From the NCBI GenBank assembly GCA_025356695.1, contig JANXSE010000010.1, positions 1 through 22,483 of the forward strand: 22,483 nucleotides of DNA, written 5' to 3'. The stretch comes from Betaproteobacteria bacterium. Its GTDB lineage: Bacteria; Pseudomonadota; Gammaproteobacteria; Burkholderiales; SG8-41. The first letter of the stretch is position 1. Each line of letters opens with the position of its first letter. Below, piece after piece: positions 14,432-21,429 of this stretch. The notes beneath the pieces were generated by a model that made no database searches, was not told the DNA's origin, and was given only the letters and a program-made list of their open reading frames with translations. Position numbers and translations under genes: made by a program.

Positions 14432-16041
14432 GCGCCGAGTTTACCGCGCCGCCAGTCGCGCAGGATTTCGCGCGCCGCGTTATGTCCGGGCAGTCCCGTC
14501 ACGCCGCCACCGGGATGCGTACCCGATCCGCACATATAGAGGCGCGCCAGCGGCCCGCGATAATCGGCATGGCCGAGCAGCGGGCGCGCACTGTAGAGCT
14601 GGTCGAGCGACAGCGCGCCGTGAAAGATATCGCCGCCGATCAAACCAAACTCGCGTTCCAGATCGAGCGGCGACAACACACGCCGGCCGAGGATGCTCGC
14701 CCTGAAATTCGGCGCGTGGCGGTTGACAGTATCGATGACGAGAGCGGCGGCCTCGTCGCGACAATCGTCCCAGTTTTTGCCGCCGGACAGATCAAACGCG
14801 AAATGCTGGCAGAACAGACTGGCGACATGTTTGCCGGCCGGTGCAAGCGTGTCATCGACCGTGCTGGGGATCAGCATTTCGACGATCGGCTCACGCGACC
14901 AGCCGTGCGTGCGCGCATCGAAATAAGCGCGTTCCATATAGGCGAGCGACGGTGCCATGATGATGCCGGCCTGATGGTGCGGCTGCAGCATCGTGCCGCG
15001 CCGCGCGCTGAAGTCGGGCAGTTCGGACAGGGCCACGTTGATGCGAAAGGTCGCCGATTCGCAACGAAAATTGCGCATACGCGCGACGAAATCGTCGTCG
15101 AGTTCGCGCGCTTCAATCAATTTCAGATAGAGCAGCTTTGGATTGAGGTTGGACACCACGCAGCGCGCACTGATTTCGCTGCCGTCTTCGAGCGCGACGC
15201 CGCGCACCGCACCGTCGCGGACGAGCACGCGCGCGACCCCGGCCTCGGTCGTGATTTCGACCCCGCGCACGCGCGCCTCCGCCGCCATCGCCTGCGTGAT
15301 CGCCCCCATGCCGCCGACCGCGTGCCCCCAGGCGCCCTGTTTGCCGTTGACCTCGCCGAACACATGATGCAGCAATACGTAGGCCGAACCCGGCGTGTAG
15401 GGGCTCGCATAATTGCCGACGATCGCATCGAAACCGAAAGCCGCCTTCAGCGCGTCTGATTCGAACCACGCATCGAGCAACTGCCCGGCGCTTTTGGTGA
15501 ACAGATCGAGCACATCACGCCGCGCCCTCATATCGAGTTTGCGCAAACGATTGCCGGCGGCCAGCGCAGTAAACAGGTCGCGCAGGCCACCGCCGGCGTT
15601 CGGCGGCGTTTCGAGCGCCAGTTCGCGCAGCACCGCGGCAACGCCCTCAAGCATCTCGTAGTAACGCGGCAGCGCAGCAGCGTCGCGCGTGGAAAATTTC
15701 GCCACCGCGCGCTGCGTATCGGCGAGCGTCGGCCCGATCGTCAGCGCATCACCGTCCGCCAGCGGCAGAAAATTTGAAACCGGACGTTCGAGGATTTTCA
15801 GTCCGTGTTCGCGCAGGCGGAGATCGGCGATGACTTTCGGATTGAGCAGACTGACCGTGTAACTCGCCGTCGAATTGCGAAAGCCCGGATGAAATTCCTC
15901 GGTGACCGCAGCACCACCAACCACCGCACGGCGCTCGAGCACGCGCACCCGGAGCCCGGCCTGCGCGAGATAGCAGGCGCAAGCGAGGCCGTTGTGGCCG
16001 CCGCCGATGACGACGGCATCAGTATCGAAGTTGGACGCCAT
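14428..16041 (-). CDS. FAD-dependent oxidoreductase, PYROXD2 / phytoene-dehydrogenase-like
   Basis: The 537-residue protein has an N-terminal FAD-binding Rossmann fold, VVIGGGHNGLACACYLAQAG (about 10-29), ending in the acidic strand LERR. The C-terminal FAD motif is YMCGSGTHPGGGVTGLPG, diagnostic of the COG1233 subgroup related to human PYROXD2 rather than true carotenoid desaturases. No carotenoid genes such as crtB or crtE are nearby, so a role in carotenoid synthesis is not supported; the reaction is unknown. The MFS gene overlaps its end by 4 bp. The ATG at 16041 gives a normal N-terminus. Confidence 0.88.
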   Translation of the reverse strand: MASNFDTDAVVIGGGHNGLACACYLAQAGLRVRVLERRAVVGGAAVTEEFHPGFRNSTASYTVSLLNPKVIADLRLREHGLKILERPVSNFLPLADGDALTIGPTLADTQRAVAKFSTRDAAALPRYYEMLEGVAAVLRELALETPPNAGGGLRDLFTALAAGNRLRKLDMRARRDVLDLFTKSAGQLLDAWFESDALKAAFGFDAIVGNYASPYTPGSAYVLLHHVFGEVNGKQGAWGHAVGGMGAITQAMAAEARVRGVEITTEAGVARVLVRDGAVRGVALEDGSEISARCVVSNLNPKLLYLKLIEARELDDDFVARMRNFRCESATFRINVALSELPDFSARRGTMLQPHHQAGIIMAPSLAYMERAYFDARTHGWSREPIVEMLIPSTVDDTLAPAGKHVASLFCQHFAFDLSGGKNWDDCRDEAAALVIDTVNRHAPNFRASILGRRVLSPLDLEREFGLIGGDIFHGALSLDQLYSARPLLGHADYRGPLARLYMCGSGTHPGGGVTGLPGHNAAREILRDWRRGKLGA

Positions 16042-16078
16042 GGTAGTGCAATGATTCTACCCTGCCGCGCAGACACGA

Positions 16079-17671
16079 CTAGAGCTGGGTATAGGCGGTC
16101 AGTTCGAGACGTTCGTTACTGACAATTTTTCCGCTCGAATGGATGCGCTGAATTTCGTTGGCAACCACCCGGCGGATGCCCGGCACGATCCAGTAATTGT
16201 TGCGCAGGTTGAGTATCCCGGAACCCTGCACCACCGTGCTCCAACCGGTGCCCTCGACCCGATAGGCTTCGAAAATGCCGGCGGGCACGCTGATGTTTTC
16301 ACGCGCAACCACTTTGAATTCGTAATTTGTTTCGCCCACGCCGCCTTTCGGCGAGGTAATTCGAAAGCGCGTCGTCCATTTTTTCCCGACACTGTATTCG
16401 GGAATGAAAAACTGGGCGCCACTGTAAACCCAGCCGTCCGGGCGTTTGACGATATTGCCGAAAAGATCCGTAATCAGGCCGCCGCTGAACCGCACTTCAT
16501 CACCAGCGATCTCCGCCACGCGCGAGGTGAATTTGCGGATCTCAAGCCGGGTAAAAATGTCCATCTCCCGGTAACTCCAGCTCTCGCCAGGCTTGAACTG
16601 CGTATCAATGCGGGCGATGCCCTTGGAAAAAGGATTTTCCTTCGCCACCTCGATCTGGATCGCCTTCTCGCCCTGCGCCTTCAGCACCCGGTCCAGACGA
16701 TACTGCGCCAGCTCCGAGAATTTTCCGCTCGGATAATTGCGCAGATACTCCTCCAGCGGACCCGGCTCTTTGGCGTCCTTGATCTTCTCCCAGATGGCCA
16801 GTTCTTCGTCGAACGCCTTCTCGATCTCCGCCTCGGAGAGTTGTCTGACATGCTGCGGCGGCAGAAAATAAAAATCGTCCTCGAGCGAAGTGCTCTCCCA
16901 GGGAATCTGCCGGCCTTCCGACTTGCGCCGCACGGCAAGACGCACGCGCTTCAGTACATCCTCGATCTTGGCTTCGGGCACGCGGATCTCGCGCAACAGG
17001 TTTTCCGTATAAAGCCCGTTGGCACCCTCCCCGTCACCGGCCGTGTTGCCCGGCGACGTGGCATAGGCCAATAACGAACCCGGTGGCGCGTCAAATTGCG
17101 ACAGCCCTTTTTGCTCGGTCGGCACTTTGGTGCCAAAGGGGTTGTCGCGGCAGGCGTCGAGCATGATGACGTTCATCGGGTTCTTCGCGCGGGTCATGCC
17201 TTCGAGCAGCGCGCTCAAATCGATCGTCTTCGTGCGCATGTCCTCGAGCTTCTCGATCACTGCGTCGACCGGAATCAGGTAGTTACGCCACGCCAGCTGC
17301 GCGCCGTGGCCGGCATAGTAGAACATGCCCACACCCTTGTTCTTCGCCAGATCCGCGCTGAATGACGCAATCGCCTCGGCCAGCTGCGCGCGCCCGGCGT
17401 CGAGCTGCAGATTGACCTTGAAGCCTGTTTTCTGCAGCTCGGTGGCAATCGCCTTTGCATCGTTGGCGGGATTTTTCAGCGGCGCTTCGGCGTACCGGGT
17501 ATTACCGATGATCAGTGCCAGCCGCGGCAGCGCGTTGAGCGTCGATTGCGCCGGCGCCGGCGGCACCCATAGCGGCAGTGCCGACACCCCCGCCAGCGCG
17601 CCGGCCTGTTTTAACCAGCGACGGCGCGCCTGCTGCCGTTCATGTGCGAACCCGGTATTTATTTTGCGCAT
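16079..17671 (-). CDS. Caspase-like (peptidase C14) protein with Tat-type signal peptide
   Basis: The 530-residue protein starts with a twin-arginine signal: ARRRWLKQAGALAG (15-28), a hydrophobic stretch, and a probable cleavage site after PPAPA (about 37-41). The caspase p20-like domain (about 48-260) has LALIIGNTRY, the catalytic His122 in YYAGHGAQL and Cys174 in LDACRDNPF. A Glu/Ala/Arg-rich helical segment (about 275-340) includes a TPR/YbgF-like PLEEYLRNYPSGKFSELAQYRL. A beta-rich C-terminal region (about 360-530) may be a separate binding domain. It should act as a periplasmic orthocaspase-type cysteine peptidase, substrate unknown. The ATG at 17671 with AAGGGG upstream is preferred over a GTG at 17725, since it places the Tat motif near the N-terminus. 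Confidence 0.88.
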   Translation of the reverse strand: MRKINTGFAHERQQARRRWLKQAGALAGVSALPLWVPPAPAQSTLNALPRLALIIGNTRYAEAPLKNPANDAKAIATELQKTGFKVNLQLDAGRAQLAEAIASFSADLAKNKGVGMFYYAGHGAQLAWRNYLIPVDAVIEKLEDMRTKTIDLSALLEGMTRAKNPMNVIMLDACRDNPFGTKVPTEQKGLSQFDAPPGSLLAYATSPGNTAGDGEGANGLYTENLLREIRVPEAKIEDVLKRVRLAVRRKSEGRQIPWESTSLEDDFYFLPPQHVRQLSEAEIEKAFDEELAIWEKIKDAKEPGPLEEYLRNYPSGKFSELAQYRLDRVLKAQGEKAIQIEVAKENPFSKGIARIDTQFKPGESWSYREMDIFTRLEIRKFTSRVAEIAGDEVRFSGGLITDLFGNIVKRPDGWVYSGAQFFIPEYSVGKKWTTRFRITSPKGGVGETNYEFKVVARENISVPAGIFEAYRVEGTGWSTVVQGSGILNLRNNYWIVPGIRRVVANEIQRIHSSGKIVSNERLELTAYTQL

Positions 17672-17675
17672 CGTG

Positions 17676-17681
17676 CCCCTT
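17676..17681 (-). promoter_or_regulatory. Ribosome binding site AAGGGG of the caspase-like gene
   Basis: AAGGGG lies 4 nt before the ATG at 17671 and supports that start over the upstream in-frame GTG. Confidence 0.6.
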
Positions 17682-17753
17682 CGTCGACCGACCGCATTGC
17701 CCTCGTCAAACGACTTTACCGGCACTCATCCGAGCGTCAAGCGAACGGATACC

Positions 17754-18902
17754 TCAGCGCAGGGCGGCCCCGTTGTGCTCGATCTCGATCGATGGCGGCA
17801 AAGTTGCAGAGATCGAGGCGTGCAGGTAACAGGTGCGCGCCGCCATCGACAGCAAATTCGTGTGCGCGGACTCCGGCGCGTCGCCATGCAAAAACAAATG
17901 CGTGTCTACGGCGCCGGCACTGCCGTTCGCATACGGGCTGAATTGCACTAGCCGGATCGAACCGACGGCAAGTTTCATCGCCTCGACATAACGCGCCAGC
18001 TGCGTCATGTAGCAAAAGGCGAGACCCGCCGACAGCAGTGCGAGGCCGCAGGGCGCGCGGTCGCAGCCGCTTTCGTCGCTGTGAAAAGCGAAATGGCTCA
18101 TGCCCGGCAACTGCAGCCAGGTCTCCATCGCCGTCATGCCGCTGGCGTCGGCAAGGCGGCCGCGACCGGTGACTTTGCGTGTGATACGCGTGCTGGTCGC
18201 CGACGGCGCGATGGCAATTTCGCCGGCTTCGCGCGCCGCCAGTTTTTCGATGACGGCTGCATCGCCGGCGGCGGCCTGCGGTGGCGCGCGATAACGCAAA
18301 AACGGATCTTCGACATCCTGCGCAGGCGACGCGGCAACGCCAGCGACCTCGCGACGGCGCCCGTTGATATAGAGCGCGAAGGTGTTTACCAGCGGCGTGC
18401 GCAACAAGGCCAGCGCCGGTGAAGCCGCAACCGCGGCATCGATCAACGCTTTGACTGCCGCCGCTGGCGCCGCGCTGCGCAAATGAATCTTGATCCGCGT
18501 CGGCTCGGCATGACCCTGCGCGGTGCCCAGCGCGAAAGACCCGGTCAGCCAGTATTCGTTGTCGAGGACGATGTCGAGCGCATCAATTGCGACGCCGCGC
18601 GCCGCCGCGGCATGGCGGATGCAGCGCATCAAATCGCCCTGCAGTCCCGCATTGAAGTAACCGAACGGAAACGGCGCGAGATCCGTGCCTTTGAGGTGCA
18701 GCCCTTCGTCGGACAACATGCGCCATGCGCTGTCATCGTTGCCGCAACTGACCACCGCCTCGCGCACATGTCCGCCGACATGGCGCGCATCGACCCTGAA
18801 CACTGTGCACCCTCCCGCATCCGCGGACAGCCCTTCGCTGCGGCGCCCCTCCCGCACTCTGAAGGCGAGCGGACCGCTTGCAACGGGGCCGGGTTCGTTC
18901 AT
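17754..18902 (-). CDS. OsmC-family protein, tandem-domain
   Basis: A 382-residue protein with two OsmC-like halves. The first has DLAPFPFGYFNAGLQGDLMRCI (about 74-95, Cys94). The second has ESGCDRAPCGLALLSAGLAFCYMTQLARYVEAMKL (about 277-311) and RTCYLHASI (Cys358). OsmC/Ohr proteins are thiol-dependent peroxidases of organic hydroperoxides, acting as homodimers; here one chain appears to carry two repeats. The cysteine pairing is not the classical Ohr arrangement, so peroxidase activity is not certain. The ATG at 18902 has no clear ribosome binding site. The gene ends 82 bp before the caspase-like gene on the same strand. It is the last chromosomal gene before the tRNA-bounded island. Confidence 0.75.
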   Translation of the reverse strand: MNEPGPVASGPLAFRVREGRRSEGLSADAGGCTVFRVDARHVGGHVREAVVSCGNDDSAWRMLSDEGLHLKGTDLAPFPFGYFNAGLQGDLMRCIRHAAAARGVAIDALDIVLDNEYWLTGSFALGTAQGHAEPTRIKIHLRSAAPAAAVKALIDAAVAASPALALLRTPLVNTFALYINGRRREVAGVAASPAQDVEDPFLRYRAPPQAAAGDAAVIEKLAAREAGEIAIAPSATSTRITRKVTGRGRLADASGMTAMETWLQLPGMSHFAFHSDESGCDRAPCGLALLSAGLAFCYMTQLARYVEAMKLAVGSIRLVQFSPYANGSAGAVDTHLFLHGDAPESAHTNLLSMAARTCYLHASISATLPPSIEIEHNGAALR

Positions 18903-18940
18903 GGCAGTTGCAGATGTCGGTAGACGGTTAGATGATTGGT

Positions 18941-18982
18941 GCGCCCGGCCCGATTCGAACGGGCGACCTTCGGCTTCGGAGT
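18941..18982 (-). pseudogene. 3' fragment of tRNA-Arg(CCG), left attachment-site repeat
   Basis: On the minus strand this reads as the 3' half of a tRNA: part of the anticodon loop CTCCGAA (anticodon CCG), the 3' anticodon stem GCCGA, variable loop AGGTC, T-arm GCCCG-TTCGAAT-CGGGC and acceptor strand CGGGCGC. ACCA follows just outside (18937-18940). The 5' half is absent: beyond 18982 the sequence is unrelated. The 42 bp recur exactly at 22442-22483. This is the signature of an attachment site left by site-specific integration into a tRNA gene. Confidence 0.85.
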
Positions 18983-19061
18983 TGTAACTGTAAATCAGGG
19001 TTGTTGTTAAATCAATTGCTTGCAGCGCTTGCCATTTTCAAAACCAATATCACTCAATGCA

Positions 19062-19077
19062 TGATCAATTTTGATCA
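19062..19077. repeat. Inverted repeat near the left island end
   Basis: TGATCAA-TT-TTGATCA has perfect 7-bp arms, about 80 bp inside the left tRNA repeat and 85 bp downstream of the hipA stop. It could be a recombinase arm site, a regulator site or chance. The surrounding 18983-19161 holds no gene or recognisable terminator. Confidence 0.4.
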
Positions 19078-19161
19078 GGCTAACTGCGCCACATGTGTGC
19101 CACAGCACTATCTTCGCCTTTCCGGCTCAATAAGCGGTGCTTGTCGGCCCAAAGTTAGCGC

Positions 19162-20502
19162 TCATATCGCGGGCATGGCTTCAAGCCGCTTGGCAGAATC
19201 GTTTAATCCCTTCAATACAGAATGCAGCACGTGCTGCGGGAAATCGCGGGGTATCGCGGTCTCGACCGATGCGATGACTTTCGGCGTTGCCTCCAGTATC
19301 TGCTCTATTATCGGTTCAGCTGTCTCACCCAATCCACAACGGGCCGCGGTCTCGTTGAAGTGCCTGCGCTGAATGTCTTTCATCAGGTAATGCTTGTTCT
19401 TGCCGCGGATTGACATTGCGAGTCGCGCGTTGTGCCAGGATATTTGTTTGGCGCCGTTACCGATTATCGGCCAGATCGAAAGAACGTCATACAGCGGCGT
19501 GAGCTGGTAGCGTCCCTGGTTCAGGAGACGGATACTGAAATTTTTTGCGTGTCCATCGCTCGCTGCCAGCATCCAGAACAGGAGCTGAGCTTTCAGAAAA
19601 CACGCCAGATCGCCATCTCGATTGACCGAACCCCTCAGTATTTTGGCGATGTCGAGCATTCCCGGACCGCCGTCACGCTCGTACTTCAGCGAGGAAGGCG
19701 TTGCTGTAGCCTGACAAAAATCTTCCTGGACGAGGCGCAGCCAGTATTTCCCGCTCGAATGTAATTGCCGGTCAAAGCGCTCAACGACAAGCGCTTTCTG
19801 GGAGCCGAATTGACCAATATCGCAGTTGGCCACCGGCAAGCCGTACGCAGCCAGTATCTTCGCGCATAGCCATTCGTTTTCCACCGAGCTCGTCATGTCG
19901 GCCTGCATGTTGCCCACCAGGCCCAGCGGCAATTTAAATATGTGTGTGGTTGGCGTTGATCCGGACGGCCGGCACCAGCGGCCCTTGTGCCACAGAAAAG
20001 CGGTTTTTTCCTGGGCACCTGCGATCGAGATACGAAAATCATCCTCGGCAAGGTGTTCTGCGAAGGACGGGGGCGATACGGTTTGGATTAAGGCCTTCCC
20101 GATCTGCTCATCAGTCAGCGGTTTTGCGTCAATTGTGTGGACGCCCTGCGGCTGTTCGCCGGGAGCGAGCAACTGAATCGCACCTACGCAATCACGTCCG
20201 ATCGCCGCGAGGAGTTCGAATGAGCTGCGCGATGCTGTGTGAAACCGATCCTGCAGACGTCTTCGAATCGGTTCGCTGTCTGGCAGCAGGTTGTCGAAGT
20301 AGTATTCGACCGGCTTGCCCTTGATTGGAGCCTTATCGAGGCTGAACGGCAACGACAGGGACAGCGGGCGTCCGTCCTCTGATTCAACCCAGGCGGGGTC
20401 ATATTGGAATTCGATATCGCCTCGAGCGGGGATTCGCCACTCGCCGGCAAGTTGGCCGTTGATCCAGACTGACTGCGCGCGCGCGCGGGATTTTCGGCCC
20501 AT
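19162..20502 (-). CDS. hipA: HipA-type serine/threonine kinase toxin
   Basis: HipA toxins phosphorylate an aminoacyl-tRNA synthetase (GltX in E. coli), halting translation and causing dormancy or persistence. The 446-residue protein is collinear with the long HipA form. It has the N-terminal subdomain, the gating loop DFRISIAGAQEKTAFLW containing the autophosphorylation-site serine, PTTHIFKLPLG for ATP binding, the catalytic motif ASDGHAKNFSI, and the metal-binding LTPLYDVLS region. All key motifs are intact, so it should be active. The ATG lies 3 nt after the hipB stop, a tightly coupled operon. It is cargo of the tRNA-bounded island. Confidence 0.95.
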   Translation of the reverse strand: MGRKSRARAQSVWINGQLAGEWRIPARGDIEFQYDPAWVESEDGRPLSLSLPFSLDKAPIKGKPVEYYFDNLLPDSEPIRRRLQDRFHTASRSSFELLAAIGRDCVGAIQLLAPGEQPQGVHTIDAKPLTDEQIGKALIQTVSPPSFAEHLAEDDFRISIAGAQEKTAFLWHKGRWCRPSGSTPTTHIFKLPLGLVGNMQADMTSSVENEWLCAKILAAYGLPVANCDIGQFGSQKALVVERFDRQLHSSGKYWLRLVQEDFCQATATPSSLKYERDGGPGMLDIAKILRGSVNRDGDLACFLKAQLLFWMLAASDGHAKNFSIRLLNQGRYQLTPLYDVLSIWPIIGNGAKQISWHNARLAMSIRGKNKHYLMKDIQRRHFNETAARCGLGETAEPIIEQILEATPKVIASVETAIPRDFPQHVLHSVLKGLNDSAKRLEAMPAI

Positions 20503-20505
20503 GGC

Positions 20506-20754
20506 TTACCACTCCGTTTTGGACGGACGTTGCGCGGCGGGCCCGTTTTGGATAACCAACTCCAAGCCGAGGAGATTGCAGAGGTCCAGCAGGCGCTCAA
20601 CTGTGAGGGTGCCTGGGTTGGTCTCGATCTCCGACAGGCGGTTCTGACTGATAGTTAATTTTGCGGCAAGCGCTTGTTGCGAGAGCTTGAGAGCCTTCCT
20701 GCGGCTCGCGAGAATCTGTCCAAGTTGTGCGCTGTGGTTCAGGATTTGTCGCAT
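20506..20754 (-). CDS. hipB: HipB-type antitoxin, XRE-family regulator
   Basis: The 82-residue protein consists of a helix-turn-helix of the Cro/C1 type, LGQILASRRKALKLSQQALAAKLTISQNRLSEIET (about 11-45), then a short dimerisation helix and a Pro/Lys-rich C-terminal tail. HipB neutralises HipA and represses its own promoter. Three matching palindromes upstream overlap a consensus promoter. No obvious ribosome binding site precedes the ATG at 20754, so hipB may be weakly translated. Confidence 0.92.
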   Translation of the reverse strand: MRQILNHSAQLGQILASRRKALKLSQQALAAKLTISQNRLSEIETNPGTLTVERLLDLCNLLGLELVIQNGPAAQRPSKTEW

Positions 20755-20760
20755 AGGTCA

Positions 20761-20781
20761 TTTATCGGTTATATCGATAAA
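20761..20781. promoter_or_regulatory. HipB operator O1
   Basis: TTTATCG and CGATAAA form a perfect 7-bp inverted repeat around a 7-nt spacer (core TATCG-N7-CGATA, centre 20771). It lies between the hipB -10 element and the ATG. The layout resembles the E. coli hipBA operators (TATCC-N8-GGATA). Confidence 0.75.
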
Positions 20782-20784
20782 CGC

Positions 20785-20813
20785 AATATATCGCCTTTGT
20801 CGATATATGTCAA
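20785..20813 (-). promoter_or_regulatory. hipBA promoter
   Basis: On the minus strand a perfect -35 TTGACA (20808-20813) and a near-consensus -10 TATATT (20785-20790) are separated by exactly 17 bp. Operator O2 fills the spacer, so bound HipB would exclude RNA polymerase. Transcription should start near 20778, inside O1. Confidence 0.8.
20786..20808. promoter_or_regulatory. HipB operator O2
   Basis: ATATATCG and CGATATAT form a perfect 8-bp inverted repeat around a 7-nt spacer, centre 20797. It sits in the spacer of the hipBA promoter, exactly 26 bp from O1 and from O3. Confidence 0.78.
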
Positions 20814-20814
20814 T

Positions 20815-20831
20815 TATCGGCTTTACCGATA
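20815..20831. promoter_or_regulatory. HipB operator O3
   Basis: TATCG-N7-CGATA, centre 20823, just upstream of the hipBA -35. The same half-sites and spacing as O1 and O2 make a three-operator array at a constant 26-bp pitch, about 2.5 helical turns. The rest of this gap, up to 21036, shows no gene and no convincing promoter for the HIT gene. Confidence 0.72.
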
Positions 20832-21036
20832 TTTATGATCTAGGGACGACCCGATTGGTTGGGCGCCTTGCATGGGGCGCGGTATTCAGCGTAAAACCCA
20901 TGAACAGCCAACTCAGCGAGCGCGGAGATGCTCGCGTAACATTCATTTGTAAAGACTTTCCTGTTAATCAAATCGAATGGTAAAAAGAGCTCTGCACCGG
21001 CTTTGATTCAATGTCATCGCAATCACTTCAATCGCC

Positions 21037-21429
21037 ATGAACCAATCGGGAAGTCAGCCGTGCCTCTTCTGTAATCTGCCACCGGAGCGCATCATTATGG
21101 CGAATAAACTCGCGATGGCGATTCGGGACGGGTTTCCGGTTTCGCCCGGCCACACACTCATTATTCCCAAACGGCACATCGCTACTTTCTTTGACACGAC
21201 GACTGAAGAGCGCCTCGCGATTTTCGAGCTGATGGACAACGCGAAGCGCGGGCTCGATGCCGAGTTAGGTCCCACAGCATATAACATAGGCGTGAACGAC
21301 GGCCCGGCGGCGGGGCAGACCGTACCGCACGTGCACATCCATCTCATCCCGCGTTACGCGGGCGACGACACCGATCCGCGCGGTGGCGTACGGCGGATCT
21401 TTCCGAAAAAAGCGAAGTACTGGGAATGA
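21037..21429 (+). CDS. HIT-family nucleotide hydrolase/transferase
   Basis: The 130-residue protein has the histidine triad HVHIHLI with His98, His100 and His102. It also has an N-terminal Cys9-x-x-Cys12 with His47 in IPKRHIATF, a zinc site of bacterial HIT proteins, and the C-terminal GGVRRIFPKKAKYW. Family members hydrolyse dinucleoside polyphosphates or AMP conjugates. The ATG at 21037 has no strong ribosome binding site. Its last four bases (ATGA) overlap the start of the HNH endonuclease gene, so the two products are made together. On this island it is more likely to serve the endonuclease or a nucleotide signal than general housekeeping (inference). Confidence 0.92.
   Translation: MNQSGSQPCLFCNLPPERIIMANKLAMAIRDGFPVSPGHTLIIPKRHIATFFDTTTEERLAIFELMDNAKRGLDAELGPTAYNIGVNDGPAAGQTVPHVHIHLIPRYAGDDTDPRGGVRRIFPKKAKYWE

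Noticed and set aside
14428..16041. Carotenoid phytoene desaturase
   Set aside because: The C-terminal motif is of the PYROXD2-like subgroup and no other carotenoid genes are present.
18941..18982. A complete tRNA-Arg gene, possibly with a group I intron in the anticodon loop
   Set aside because: No 5' tRNA half (D-arm and acceptor strand) was found in the following stretch up to hipA, and the exact recurrence at 22442 fits an attachment-site duplication better.
20850..20869. Partial similarity of this stretch to the tRNA-derived repeat (CCCGATT and GGGCG shared)
   Set aside because: The matches are short and interrupted and the T-loop is not kept; probably chance.
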